64,000 bases of DNA from a virus, in IMG/VR virus record IMGVR_UViG_3300025137_005412, positions 88,042 to 152,041 of that record; one strand, given 5' to 3'. Shown here in pieces: positions 43,871 through 52,860 of the stretch. A program made the position numbers and the translations under genes. Every line of letters starts with the position of its first letter. Within the stretch, counting starts at the first letter, position 1. The notes under the pieces are model-generated. The model had not been told where the DNA came from, did not search any database, and was given only the letters and a program-made list of their open reading frames with translations.

Positions 43871-44603
43871 TTGTATATGTTCCTAAATCTGATTTTAATT
43901 TTGCGTTTACAACTAAATGAGTTCTATTCAATTTAGATGAGAAGTTATAGAATGAATGAAACTTATGACCAGTATTGCAAAGATATAAACTACCGTCAGC
44001 TTTCAAATAATAAGGCTGATCTAAAAAATACATGATAGACCATTGATGTGATACTATTGGTAAATGTATCCTCAATGATTTAGGTTCATCTACATGCTCT
44101 AGACAAAAATGTCTTGGATATGTTTTTAATAATCTTGCTCTATATAAATGTAAATCTGGAAATTGCTCTTGACACAAATCAAAGAATGGTTGAAACATCT
44201 TACCGGCTTCGTTTAGTTTACTTCTATCGTATTGCCAACTATCAAAGTGTTCAGTACCTACTTTAAGATAGTCTTTATAATTAATATCTTTATAATTACC
44301 TAGATCTTTTGAACCCGAAGCTTGATTTACACCATCAGAATATGGATTATCTTCATCAAAATATTGTAAAGCAAGACCTTCATATGTGTCTTGATTATCT
44401 TTTTTGTAGAAAGTAAATTTAGATTCAACTTCTTTTAAAATTTCTTTATACATTTTAATGTCAAGGCTGGCCTTGATCTTGATAATATCAAAATTTCTAG
44501 TTGTTTCTAATAATTCTTTAGCGGTATTGAAATCGCCTTTTTCCATAAGTTCCCTATTGAGTTGTAGGTTTGCCAGGTAGTTGTTGTTTATTAAACATTC
44601 CAA
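43863..44603 (-). CDS. 2-oxoglutarate/Fe(II) oxygenase-like hydroxylase B
   Basis: The C-terminal half of this 246-residue protein has the same plan as its neighbour: H170-V-D172 in LEHVDE, SLRIHLPIVS, then H216 and R227 in KFHSFYNFSSKLNRTH. The N-terminal half is helical with no clear motif and may bind the substrate or a partner. It overlaps the SDR gene by 50 bases, which is a large coding overlap. The substrate is unknown. Confidence 0.7.
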   Translation of the reverse strand: MECLINNNYLANLQLNRELMEKGDFNTAKELLETTRNFDIIKIKASLDIKMYKEILKEVESKFTFYKKDNQDTYEGLALQYFDEDNPYSDGVNQASGSKDLGNYKDINYKDYLKVGTEHFDSWQYDRSKLNEAGKMFQPFFDLCQEQFPDLHLYRARLLKTYPRHFCLEHVDEPKSLRIHLPIVSHQWSIMYFLDQPYYLKADGSLYLCNTGHKFHSFYNFSSKLNRTHLVVNAKLKSDLGTYTIG

Positions 44604-45288
44604 CTACTATCTCATCTATATTTATGTAATCTGGTAAGGTCATTATGAATTCAGCAATGATAGGCAAATCTTCTCTACCGATTGGAAAGAAAGAATGAAA
44701 TGGTATCTTTCCTCTGTGGTAGTTTTCTTTTAAGTAGTAATCTAAATCTGCTTCTTCTACATGACCTTGATTTATCTTTATTCTTCTTGCTAAGTCAGCA
44801 TCAACCATCTCTGTCTTTACAATACCAGGAACTAAATTTACTACATGAACCGGTCTATTTTTCGACATATTAACATTGTTTGCAAACTCATAGAATGCTT
44901 TCTTACTAGAATAGTAATAAGATCTTTCTCTTGACATATCTTGCCAGCCGTACATTCTGATTCCATAACTAACTACATTAAAGATATGAGTATATGGCAA
45001 CATCTTATCATAGAATCCTTCAAATATATGACCTGCTGCAATAGTATTAAGTTGATATGTATCTTCAAAGTTATCTCTAAAACCACCTGCATTATTAATA
45101 ACTACATTAGGTTGGTGTTTCGCAATCAAGTCATACCTAAAATCTTTGTCAGTGATATCTCCTGGATCTGTAATCCATTCTTTCTCAGTTCTTGCAGTTG
45201 TTATAAGATCATACTTATCTTTATAATGATCAACAAATGATTTTCCTATTCCGGAAGATGCACCTGTTATTAACATTTTCTTAGCCAT
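44554..45288 (-). CDS. Short-chain dehydrogenase/reductase (SDR)
   Basis: All classical SDR landmarks are present in the 244 residues: TGASSGIG at 8-15 for NAD(P) binding, NNAG at 66-69, Ser108, and Tyr127-x3-Lys131 in YYYSSKKAF. PGIVKTEM follows as in typical family members. It would oxidise or reduce a sugar, lipid or other small molecule. The start overlaps the PP-loop gene by one base, so they are co-translated. The substrate cannot be read from sequence. Confidence 0.9.
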   Translation of the reverse strand: MAKKMLITGASSGIGKSFVDHYKDKYDLITTARTEKEWITDPGDITDKDFRYDLIAKHQPNVVINNAGGFRDNFEDTYQLNTIAAGHIFEGFYDKMLPYTHIFNVVSYGIRMYGWQDMSRERSYYYSSKKAFYEFANNVNMSKNRPVHVVNLVPGIVKTEMVDADLARRIKINQGHVEEADLDYYLKENYHRGKIPFHSFFPIGREDLPIIAEFIMTLPDYINIDEIVVGMFNKQQLPGKPTTQ

Positions 45289-46256
45289 TATTTACCCTCT
45301 AGTTGTTTCATTAAATCATTGTACTCAATTTTTACTTCTTGTGAGTAGTCTTTATATTCTTCCATTAAAACTGGTCTTAGTTGTTTATCCATTTTACCTA
45401 AATTTTCAAATCCATCATATTTTTTCTTTTGAGAAATACCTGGAAAATACTTATTGTATATCTCTGTCTTTGTACTTGTATTAGATAACTTTCCAAATCT
45501 TTCATTATTTACTAACTTCACTGTAGTACTTTCAGATAAAAATGAATGCATAATTTCTGGTGTGTATTGAAAAAATCCAGGTATGCTTTGAATTTTTTGT
45601 CTTACAGCAAATCTATACCAACTATTAATCTTTTCTCTCTCATAGAAATACCATGGTGCTGGTTCAAAATCATCTTTATCATTTCTTCTTATATCACCAT
45701 CAACTAAATCATAATATTGTTTTACATTACCGTGAGCTAAATAGCATTCACCCATACCCATAACAGGTATGCCATCAGAGAGTCTTTCCATTAATAACAT
45801 GTGTGGTAAAATTCTAGGTGTAATTGATTTAGAAATATTTGCGTACTTCAAACCTTCTTCATGTAGCCACTGCATTATTGGTACTTCATGCAAACAATAC
45901 TCTAAATTGTTATTTTCGCAGAATATAATAGCATGTGCTATATCATGTATATTAAGATTAGGATCATATGTCATGATATTAATATTGACTTTAATGTTTT
46001 GATCTATAAAAGATCTTACCATTATTTCTGATTCAGAACCACCACTATACATAAGTTCAATTGATGTACCCATCATATATGCATAATCATTTATTTTTTG
46101 AGCTACATCATAACATTCGGATTTAAAATCCATTGGTGTACGAGATACTTTACCAAATTCAACAGTGTATCTATCTTGAGGTTTCACTCTTTCAGTAAAC
46201 CATCTCTTATTATAGCCCCACTTAAAGTGGTTGTTATGTGTGAACTGGTGTTCCAT
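45288..46256 (-). CDS. PP-loop (ATP pyrophosphatase)-like protein
   Basis: The 322 residues contain IELMYSGGSESE (about 66-77), close to the SGGxDS loop of N-type ATP pyrophosphatases, with Glu in place of Asp. VNINIMTYD follows at the right distance for the second strand. Such enzymes adenylate a substrate for amidation or sulfur transfer, for example asparagine-synthetase-like domains. Here no glutaminase domain is attached. It overlaps the sulfotransferase-like gene by 23 bases. Confidence 0.65.
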   Translation of the reverse strand: MEHQFTHNNHFKWGYNKRWFTERVKPQDRYTVEFGKVSRTPMDFKSECYDVAQKINDYAYMMGTSIELMYSGGSESEIMVRSFIDQNIKVNINIMTYDPNLNIHDIAHAIIFCENNNLEYCLHEVPIMQWLHEEGLKYANISKSITPRILPHMLLMERLSDGIPVMGMGECYLAHGNVKQYYDLVDGDIRRNDKDDFEPAPWYFYEREKINSWYRFAVRQKIQSIPGFFQYTPEIMHSFLSESTTVKLVNNERFGKLSNTSTKTEIYNKYFPGISQKKKYDGFENLGKMDKQLRPVLMEEYKDYSQEVKIEYNDLMKQLEGK

Positions 46257-47196
46257 AATAGGTATTATACCCTTTTATAATAGGTTTATTTGTGTTTCTC
46301 TTACTCACGTCTATAGAAACAGTGTCTTCATTCATACTAAAGAATCCATTTGTTTTATGTTGCATCTCTAACATTTCATTTCTACAGAATTTTTCATAAA
46401 ACTTATGACGTAATATGTTATGTTTAACATACTCGGTTTTATTTTCTGGTTGCAATGTAAAATCTTTCATACGATCTTCTTCTGGCATCCAGCTTTCGTT
46501 CTTTAAATTAAAGTATTCAGTTGTATTTGATTTTATTTTCTTTATATCATCAAATTCAATAAAGTCTACATTAAGTGATGATAGTTCGTATATCAGATAA
46601 TATGATCTTATATAGAAAGACAGATACCATTCAATACTTCTACCTTCTATTTCTGGAGGAACAAGAGAAAGCTTTGACAATCCCATTCCTTCAGGTACAT
46701 CATGCCACGTATGAGGATCATCAAACTTTTCATCTTTATAAAAATGATATTTGTTTTTAAATATACTCCATGCAAAACTAAATGCACCATCAATAAAATT
46801 CTTTCTCCAAGTCATTTTAATATCATTATCAAATAACTTCTCTAGAAAATATGGATATTTTGATAAATGAAATAAATGATTGAGATTAATCTTCATAAGA
46901 GATTTATCAAATCTAAAATTAAATTTCTCTATAACAAATTTGATATATTCTGTAAGATAACCGTTGTTTTCCATGTATATACCTGCAATTAAGTTTTCAA
47001 AATCTTTAGTATCATGTTGCTTTGCAGATTTTAATCTAGGAGGATTATCCCAGTGATAGTCTCTTACTTTCGAATGAGGCCAAATAAACTCATGCATAAA
47101 ACCTATCTGTTCACCATTTAATACTCTTTCTCTATATCTTTGTTGCATATAGAACGTAGAACCACTGCGTGGCAATGATAAGATAACTTCACTCAT
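46234..47196 (-). CDS. Sulfotransferase-like protein 1
   Basis: The 320 residues open with VILSLPRSGSTFY (R10-S-G-S-T14), the 5'-phosphosulfate-binding loop of PAPS-dependent sulfotransferases. A FSFAWSIFKNKYHFYKDEKF stretch and a TWHD part match the same regions of the gene just upstream, so the two are paralogues. If active it would move sulfate from PAPS to a glycan, lipid or protein. It overlaps its paralogue by four bases. Confidence 0.72.
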   Translation of the reverse strand: MSEVILSLPRSGSTFYMQQRYRERVLNGEQIGFMHEFIWPHSKVRDYHWDNPPRLKSAKQHDTKDFENLIAGIYMENNGYLTEYIKFVIEKFNFRFDKSLMKINLNHLFHLSKYPYFLEKLFDNDIKMTWRKNFIDGAFSFAWSIFKNKYHFYKDEKFDDPHTWHDVPEGMGLSKLSLVPPEIEGRSIEWYLSFYIRSYYLIYELSSLNVDFIEFDDIKKIKSNTTEYFNLKNESWMPEEDRMKDFTLQPENKTEYVKHNILRHKFYEKFCRNEMLEMQHKTNGFFSMNEDTVSIDVSKRNTNKPIIKGYNTYYGTPVHT

Positions 47197-48239
47197 ATTG
47201 TTGTAAAACTTGCACCAAACATTTCAGGTCTAAATAGCGGCTTTCCTTTTTTCTTTTTAGTTTCATCAATGTAAAGTTTAGTACCATCTTCACTAAGGTT
47301 TAGTAAGCCTTTAGATTCTGCACAGACTTCTTTCATTCTCTTCACAGCTTTTACTTTTAGCTTATCTACGTGTTTAATATGTTCTTCTACAAATTGATTT
47401 TTGTTTTCAAATCTCTTAGGATTTCTCATCCAGTATGGATCTGGAATATACTTTTTAAATTCATAATCACCCTTTACAAGGTTATAAAACTCTTCTTCAT
47501 TGTTTTCAATATGAGATATCTCTTTCATTTCTAAAATATTAAAGTCTACTTCATCAGTAAACAAATGATATATTTCACCATAAGATTGATCGATAGTCAT
47601 CTTTGCAAGAAATGGATTTGCCCACACTTGTTTTACTTTCATACCACCGTGAACCCAAGTACTGGTATCTTCTAGCTCTTCATCATTATAAAAATGAAAC
47701 TTATCGTGTAATGCACCCCATACAAATGAAGTGTATGCCTTAAGCCAATCTTCTCGATATAAGAAAATCCAATTATAAGAATCTAAGATATTCATACCGC
47801 ATTTCTTATCAGCAATATAACCTGTCACTAAATCCATAGGAAATGCTTTCATATGAAGATTATCAAGATCATATTCTTTTAACTTATTTACTCTTTCAGC
47901 TATAATCTCTAAAGCCATATCAGCTTCTTCACCCTTATCATATGCATCTGTGCTACCAGGAAAGCCATAAGATTTTCTAAAAAAGTATCCAGCCCAAGCA
48001 TCTTTATCGTTATAGTTCTTAATTCTCGGTAGCTCGTCCCAGTAGAATTCATATATACCGTTTCTGATTCTAAAGAATTCATCTAGAAATCCAATCGGTT
48101 GTGTTGGATTATTAATTACTGCTTGACGATATATTTGTCTACTTAAAAATGTAGTACCACATCTACCCATACCAGAAATTGCTACAGGCTTGTTTGTTTT
48201 ATTGAGTGCTAATACGTCGTTAGTTGTCTTGATTTTCAA
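47193..48239 (-). CDS. Sulfotransferase-like protein 2
   Basis: The 348-residue protein has AISGMGRCGTTFLSRQIYRQ at about 20-39, a P-loop of the sulfotransferase type, and shares with the downstream paralogue the segment F.WGALHDKFHFYNDEEL and a following STWVHGGM. The longer N-terminus has no signal peptide. The pair probably arose by duplication. Donor and acceptor are unproved. It overlaps the GNAT-like gene by 20 bases. Confidence 0.7.
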   Translation of the reverse strand: MKIKTTNDVLALNKTNKPVAISGMGRCGTTFLSRQIYRQAVINNPTQPIGFLDEFFRIRNGIYEFYWDELPRIKNYNDKDAWAGYFFRKSYGFPGSTDAYDKGEEADMALEIIAERVNKLKEYDLDNLHMKAFPMDLVTGYIADKKCGMNILDSYNWIFLYREDWLKAYTSFVWGALHDKFHFYNDEELEDTSTWVHGGMKVKQVWANPFLAKMTIDQSYGEIYHLFTDEVDFNILEMKEISHIENNEEEFYNLVKGDYEFKKYIPDPYWMRNPKRFENKNQFVEEHIKHVDKLKVKAVKRMKEVCAESKGLLNLSEDGTKLYIDETKKKKGKPLFRPEMFGASFTTI

Positions 48240-48834
48240 GCCAATCTCCTATGTAAGTATAATTTTTAATGACCATATTTGCTGGCCATTTTCTATTTCC
48301 TGTAAGAAGCTTAAATCCAGTCCATTTAGTTTCAGTATTCTTATCTACAAATTCTTCAATACCAATAACCCATTTACCATCACCTGCATTATTAAGTAAT
48401 TTTCTTTTAGCTTTTTGAATTATTGATTTATTAGTAAGTGCATCCAATGAGGTTTCTACATCTGAGAATGCAAATCCCTGTTTAATACCGTTATCTAACA
48501 TCCAAGAAAAATGTTTTCTCCAGATATCTTCTGTGATAGGCATGATTCGTATACCTAAATTTTCTTTTGATACATGAATTGTAGTTGTACATCTTGGCAT
48601 GAGCTTCCATTTGTATACTCCACATATACATAATAGCTCATCTTTATCTACATATCCCCATAAGAAATATGGTTCATTAGGATCAAAGTACTTATCAATA
48701 TACTCATCACTCCATATATCCTCAAAATCTATGGAGTCTTTATCAATACCGCTGTGTGTTTTTCTTAATGATAAAAGTCTCTTTACTTGATCTTTCCATT
48801 TATCATCTAAAATCTTAACTTTTTCCAAACTCAT
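48220..48834 (-). CDS. GNAT-like acyltransferase, distant
   Basis: The 204-residue protein has a DELLCICGVYKW strand, IRIMPITEDIWRKHFSW, and a C-terminal part with Trp-rich turns. The plan is like GNAT N-acyltransferases (strand, acetyl-CoA loop, helix), but no canonical Q/RxxGxG/A motif is clear. It overlaps the similar-sized gene upstream by 20 bases. The function is tentative. Confidence 0.45.
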   Translation of the reverse strand: MSLEKVKILDDKWKDQVKRLLSLRKTHSGIDKDSIDFEDIWSDEYIDKYFDPNEPYFLWGYVDKDELLCICGVYKWKLMPRCTTTIHVSKENLGIRIMPITEDIWRKHFSWMLDNGIKQGFAFSDVETSLDALTNKSIIQKAKRKLLNNAGDGKWVIGIEEFVDKNTETKWTGFKLLTGNRKWPANMVIKNYTYIGDWLENQDN

Positions 48835-49498
48835 TATCTTTTTCCTGTAAAGGTTTATATTCTACTTTCAGATATTCTTTAAATCTTTCATGTTGTATAT
48901 GAGGTTTGATCTTAGCAGACTTTATTGCTAGATCAGTTGGATGGGTACGATAACCCATTATAACTTTTTCGTAATCAAATTTTGGCTCTTCACCAGCAGG
49001 AATTACATTCTCTATAAACACATTATATCTTTTGAAAGTGCTACTATAATTATACCAAAATTGCTCTCTTCTATTCCAACCTTTTGTACTTGTGACCCAG
49101 TAGAATTGTGTATATCCATATTGCTCAGCATCTAGTACTGCCAAATCAAGCAGTTCAGAAGTCATTTTGGCAGCCTCTCGGTAGCTTTTTAGACTCGGAC
49201 ATGTTATCATATTGCCAACATACCAAGATGGCATCCTCGATGTCGAGAAGCGTTGTGTCAGTATAACCATAAGCTCATTATTAGAGAAATAACCAAAGGC
49301 TCTACCTTTATTAACTTCATTAGGTAAACCATTGACCCATTTGAAATTCATATGTTCTTCAAGGAACAAGTTATATTGCTCATCTACATTTTCATTAGTT
49401 CTAGCTTGTATTGGATTTTTAGACAGTTGAATGTATCTACGCATCATAAGATCGTAGATTTGATCCTTGTCAAGTGTTGTAAGTTCTCGCATAGTCAT
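48815..49498 (-). CDS. GNAT-like acyltransferase, second distant member
   Basis: The 227 residues have [20 protein letters not shown], then [20 protein letters not shown] followed by [11 protein letters not shown] and an aromatic-rich end. This is the strand-helix-strand order of GNAT folds without a clear CoA signature. It is the first gene of the eight-gene minus-strand operon, behind a perfect late promoter. It may acylate the same target that other enzymes of the operon change. Confidence 0.45.
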   Translation of the reverse strand: MTMRELTTLDKDQIYDLMMRRYIQLSKNPIQARTNENVDEQYNLFLEEHMNFKWVNGLPNEVNKGRAFGYFSNNELMVILTQRFSTSRMPSWYVGNMITCPSLKSYREAAKMTSELLDLAVLDAEQYGYTQFYWVTSTKGWNRREQFWYNYSSTFKRYNVFIENVIPAGEEPKFDYEKVIMGYRTHPTDLAIKSAKIKPHIQHERFKEYLKVEYKPLQEKDNEFGKS

Positions 49499-49508
49499 TG
49501 TATATAGA

Positions 49509-49516
49509 TATTTATA
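49509..49516 (-). promoter_or_regulatory. Late promoter of the eight-gene accessory operon
   Basis: A perfect TATAAATA on the minus strand, 10 bases before the ATG at 49498. It overlaps the first base of the ferredoxin start codon on the other strand. Confidence 0.65.
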
Positions 49517-49764
49517 TGCCTTATGTAGTTGATAATAGATGTATTGGATGCAAGCACCTCACATGTGTAGACGTATGTCCTGTGGACTGCTTCTTTGAAG
49601 GTGATGATATGTTAGTAATCGATCCTGAAATATGTATTGATTGTGGAATTTGTGTACCTGAATGCCCAGAAGATGCTATAATAGATGCTACTGAATCTGA
49701 AGAATGGGCAAAATTCAATGCAGAGAAGTCACTGATATGGCCAAACATCACACCAAAGAAATAA
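49516..49764 (+). CDS. Ferredoxin, 7Fe (3Fe-4S/4Fe-4S) type
   Basis: The ATG at 49516 is chosen over a TTG at 49498, because the family begins MPYVVD. The 82 residues have C9-x2-C12-x4-C17-x3-CP and VDCF, then a second [12 protein letters not shown]. This arrangement is that of bacterial 7Fe FdxA ferredoxins. It carries electrons between redox enzymes. The gene next to it encodes a membrane desaturase, an enzyme type that needs an electron donor, and the IscA-like protein at 10.0 kb could help load its clusters. Confidence 0.93.
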   Translation: MPYVVDNRCIGCKHLTCVDVCPVDCFFEGDDMLVIDPEICIDCGICVPECPEDAIIDATESEEWAKFNAEKSLIWPNITPKK

Positions 49765-49767
49765 ATA
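49760..49767 (+). promoter_or_regulatory. Late promoter before the desaturase gene
   Basis: AATAAATA overlapping the ferredoxin stop codon, four bases before the ATG at 49772. Confidence 0.5.
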
Positions 49768-49771
49768 ATAT

Positions 49772-50572
49772 ATGCTAGAATTATTCAAAACATTTACACG
49801 CCCAAGATCTGAATGGTTTCCATATCAGCACATTCTATTACTCGCAGGGACAATATACGCATTAACTTTACCAGTTGCTACTGGATGGTACATCGCAGCA
49901 GGATTAATGTGGTTCACTATTATTGCCCTCGGAATAAATTTTACGTACCACAGATTACTTTCTCATAGATCTTTTAAGACCTATAAGATAGTAGAGTATG
50001 CTTTTTCCTTACTTGGCATACTCGCAAACACAGGCTCGCCACTAGCGTGGGTAATGATGCATAGACAACATCACCATTATACGGACAAGGGTTATGATCC
50101 ACATAGTCCTCACGAACATGGATTTAAAATCCTATTTTCGTTCTATGATGATAAATTGTTTAGAGATAAACCAAGTGCCGCTTTAATGTATGGTCGTCAT
50201 ATGATTAGAGATAAAGTACAGGTTGTTTTTCACGATTATTATCATTTAATTATATTGTCCTACTATGCGCTACTAGCGACTTTTGGCGGCCTACACGCAC
50301 TCTTATTTCTAGGTATTGTTCCTGGATTTTTATCAGTGTTCAGTACAAACATGAGTAATTACTGGAACCACATGAGTGGTTATAGAACTTATGATACTGG
50401 AGAAGATAGTAAGAATACACCATGGATGTTGCCAATAGCATTTGGTGAGAACTGGCATAATAACCATCATCATAGACCAGGTAATGCATATCCTGGTGAA
50501 AAATGGTGGGAGGTAGATCCAGTCAAACCATTTATCATGATGTTGAGGACAGATGAAAACAAAACTCAATAA
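49772..50572 (+). CDS. Membrane fatty-acid desaturase
   Basis: The 266-residue protein has the three histidine boxes of membrane desaturases: H60-RLLS-H65, H97-RQ-HHH102, and H229-NN-HHH234, which bind two irons. Hydrophobic segments lie at about 22-58, 75-95 and 160-192. The layout is that of the acyl-CoA/acyl-lipid delta-9 type. It would make membrane lipids more fluid or change the host envelope during infection. The ferredoxin directly upstream is the natural electron donor. It overlaps the next gene by 20 bases. Confidence 0.93.
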   Translation: MLELFKTFTRPRSEWFPYQHILLLAGTIYALTLPVATGWYIAAGLMWFTIIALGINFTYHRLLSHRSFKTYKIVEYAFSLLGILANTGSPLAWVMMHRQHHHYTDKGYDPHSPHEHGFKILFSFYDDKLFRDKPSAALMYGRHMIRDKVQVVFHDYYHLIILSYYALLATFGGLHALLFLGIVPGFLSVFSTNMSNYWNHMSGYRTYDTGEDSKNTPWMLPIAFGENWHNNHHHRPGNAYPGEKWWEVDPVKPFIMMLRTDENKTQ

Positions 50573-51569
50573 AAACTTTAATGAATTTCTAGATGAGGCT
50601 TCAAAACCTAAATGGTTGAAAAATGATTTAGGTAAAATGAGAAAGCGTGGTCGTATCTCTGTTCTTGTAGATAAAATCAAGAATGGTGAAGAGATACTTA
50701 CAACAAAAGGTTTAGTTGTACTAGATAAAAAAATTGAAGTTAATGGTGTAGAACATGATGTAAAATCCATGCAACAAACACTCGAAGATCCTAAATCTAC
50801 AAATACAAAAGTTAAATTTTTTGTTAAGGGTAAAGCAATAAGTATTGATGATACCTTTAAGACACCGGAATTTGGTGGTAGAGGTGCTGGCTCTGGAGAG
50901 GCGGCAGAAGATGCATATCTCACAAGTTTTAGAAACCATTTACTACAAACAATTGAATCTGAAGGTGCACCATATATTACTATTATTATAAAAGGTAGAC
51001 AAGAAAAAGTCACTGACATAATTAAGACACCTCCATATCGTGGTGATAGAAATCCAAAATCAGACTTTTCATTAATTGGTTTAGATGGTTCTACTCAAGT
51101 AGGTTTTATATCTCATAAAGCTGGTTCTGGACCAAAAGATTTTCAACAGTATGGTGGAATATCAAAAGACAAACAACTAGCTACTAATTCAAAAGTACAA
51201 GACTTTGCACAAGCAGTAAAAGATGCTAGACCAGATGGATTAGTATCAGGAGATAAATTAACAAGAAAAGTTAAGGATCCTAAAGTAAAACAACTTACTT
51301 TATATGGTCCAGAAGCTGGTAAGAAACCATCACCATATAATGTAGATGAGTTTCATCAAGGTCAGATGACTTTAAAAGGTGCAAGAGGCGTGTATAAAAT
51401 TATATCTACACATAAAGTTGTAAGACCTAAAGTTCCTAAAGGTGGTTATGAACCTACGTATGTTGCAAGATATAATAAACGTACACAATCTGTAGGTGAT
51501 ATTAAAATTGATAATGCTAGATTAGGTGTTTTTGCTAAAGATCAGTATACAAATACTACTAAAGTTTAA
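50553..51569 (+). CDS. Putative packaged protein with a nuclease-like core
   Basis: The 338 residues start MKTKLNKNFNEFLDEASKP, close to the T4 capsid-targeting sequence, with a good gp21-type cut site after FLDE (E15, before A16). Residues 165-205 contain NPKSDFSLIGLDG and VGFISHKAGSG, then FQQYGG. The D171 ... S-x-K189 order recalls PD-(D/E)xK-like nucleases, but this is only a resemblance. The C-terminal part is basic. If packaged, it could be injected with the DNA. It ends with a four-base convergent overlap. Confidence 0.55.
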   Translation: MKTKLNKNFNEFLDEASKPKWLKNDLGKMRKRGRISVLVDKIKNGEEILTTKGLVVLDKKIEVNGVEHDVKSMQQTLEDPKSTNTKVKFFVKGKAISIDDTFKTPEFGGRGAGSGEAAEDAYLTSFRNHLLQTIESEGAPYITIIIKGRQEKVTDIIKTPPYRGDRNPKSDFSLIGLDGSTQVGFISHKAGSGPKDFQQYGGISKDKQLATNSKVQDFAQAVKDARPDGLVSGDKLTRKVKDPKVKQLTLYGPEAGKKPSPYNVDEFHQGQMTLKGARGVYKIISTHKVVRPKVPKGGYEPTYVARYNKRTQSVGDIKIDNARLGVFAKDQYTNTTKV

Positions 51570-52306
51570 TAGATTGCATGTTCAAAATCTAAGAACTTCT
51601 TATACTCAGATTCTAATTTTCCAAATATTCTTAATTGTATTCTTTTTGTTCCCGTTTCGGTAGTACAATGTGGATGTGAATCATCAAAGTGCCATACTTT
51701 CCATTTAGATTCATCAATCAATTTTTCACCTGTGTCTGTTTCAACATATAGATTAGCACCACCTGATAATATATTTAGTGTTATAGAACCATTACCATCA
51801 GCATAATATTTTTGATTCATTTTCTTTCCAGAATCTGCATGTATTACACCAATTGATGGTGGTGTTTGTATAATACATCTTACAGTAGTCACATATTCAA
51901 ATGGTAGCATTTCAATAATACTTTTTGTATATGGAATTTGCATATCATCTCTCCATACCCATGGATGTTGATGTTCTACCCATAACGGTATTGTTCTGTG
52001 ATAATCCCAACTTTCATATTTAGATCTTTCATCTCGATATGTAAGATTTGTCATCCAAAAAGTATCCATACCTTTCTTAATAGATCTGTGTGTATCATTA
52101 GAATCTTCATAATGTATTACATCTTTTGTTTTACTAAACTTTTCATCTTCAAATGACATAACACCTTTCCATTTAGATTGACCATCTTCAAATGTAGTTG
52201 TAGCTAATACACTGTGTTTATCAATGTTATTTGCAATAAGTTCTTCGGCAATCTGATGTTGACTAAAATTTATTTGGTTTTTAAGAGGAGCGAATACTGG
52301 AATCAT
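51566..52306 (-). CDS. 2-oxoglutarate/Fe(II) oxygenase-like hydroxylase C
   Basis: The 246-residue protein has H156-A-D158 in GVIHADSG, then GSITLNILSGGANLY, and a WHFDDSHPHC segment (H211 or H213) with KRIQLRI (R222). The plan is HxD...H...R as in its relatives in this region. It is the last gene of the third minus-strand operon. A Trp- and His-rich middle (WVEHQHPWVW) may help substrate binding. The substrate is unknown. Confidence 0.68.
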   Translation of the reverse strand: MIPVFAPLKNQINFSQHQIAEELIANNIDKHSVLATTTFEDGQSKWKGVMSFEDEKFSKTKDVIHYEDSNDTHRSIKKGMDTFWMTNLTYRDERSKYESWDYHRTIPLWVEHQHPWVWRDDMQIPYTKSIIEMLPFEYVTTVRCIIQTPPSIGVIHADSGKKMNQKYYADGNGSITLNILSGGANLYVETDTGEKLIDESKWKVWHFDDSHPHCTTETGTKRIQLRIFGKLESEYKKFLDFEHAIY

Positions 52307-52860
52307 AATTTTTTTATTGCAACATATTGTGATGTACCTTTTACTAACATTGCGCCAGGCATAAATTTAAGGTTCATATAAGTTTTAGAATTTTTCATAC
52401 CGAATGCTGTTGCTTTACCATCACTTATTCTTTTAAGAAACTTATATAACCATTCATTATAATCATTAAACGTAAACCAAGCCGCAGTACATTTTTGTTT
52501 TTTAGCATATTTGAATTGTAATGGAAATAAATGATTACCATGTACATATTTAGTTCTATATTCAGGTACTGTCCAACATCTACAACCACAAACCATTACT
52601 TTATTATTTAGTTTATAACAAGCTGAAACACCAATAAGTTCATCCTTTTTATATGCTAGAAATATTTGCTCATATTCTTTTGACTTGAATAACTTATAGA
52701 ATAATGTCTCTGGTTTAGATTTCCAATTTGTCACAGACATATTTACTGAAGGTGGTAATCCTTCTTTCTCAGCTTCTTGACAAAACTCAATTAACTCTAA
52801 TAATACATCAGGTGGTATCTTGTCTGGACTATATTTAGCCAGGTATAAGTTCTTTATCAT
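52303..52860 (-). CDS. GNAT-like N-acyltransferase
   Basis: The 185 residues show a GNAT-type order: QIFLAYKKDELIGVSACYKL (strands with a central turn), then CWTVPEYRTKYVHGNHLFPL (acceptor helix with Arg), AAWFTFNDYNEWLYKFLKR, and an end strand. It lies between two hydroxylase-like genes and overlaps both (four and 26 bases). The likely reaction is acyl transfer from acyl-CoA to an amine; the target is unknown. Confidence 0.6.
   Translation of the reverse strand: MIKNLYLAKYSPDKIPPDVLLELIEFCQEAEKEGLPPSVNMSVTNWKSKPETLFYKLFKSKEYEQIFLAYKKDELIGVSACYKLNNKVMVCGCRCWTVPEYRTKYVHGNHLFPLQFKYAKKQKCTAAWFTFNDYNEWLYKFLKRISDGKATAFGMKNSKTYMNLKFMPGAMLVKGTSQYVAIKKL

Noticed and set aside
50333-51019. Minus-strand 228-residue ORF across the desaturase and the next gene
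   Set aside because: It runs antisense to two real genes with clear motifs and overlaps, and its translation has no recognisable domain.
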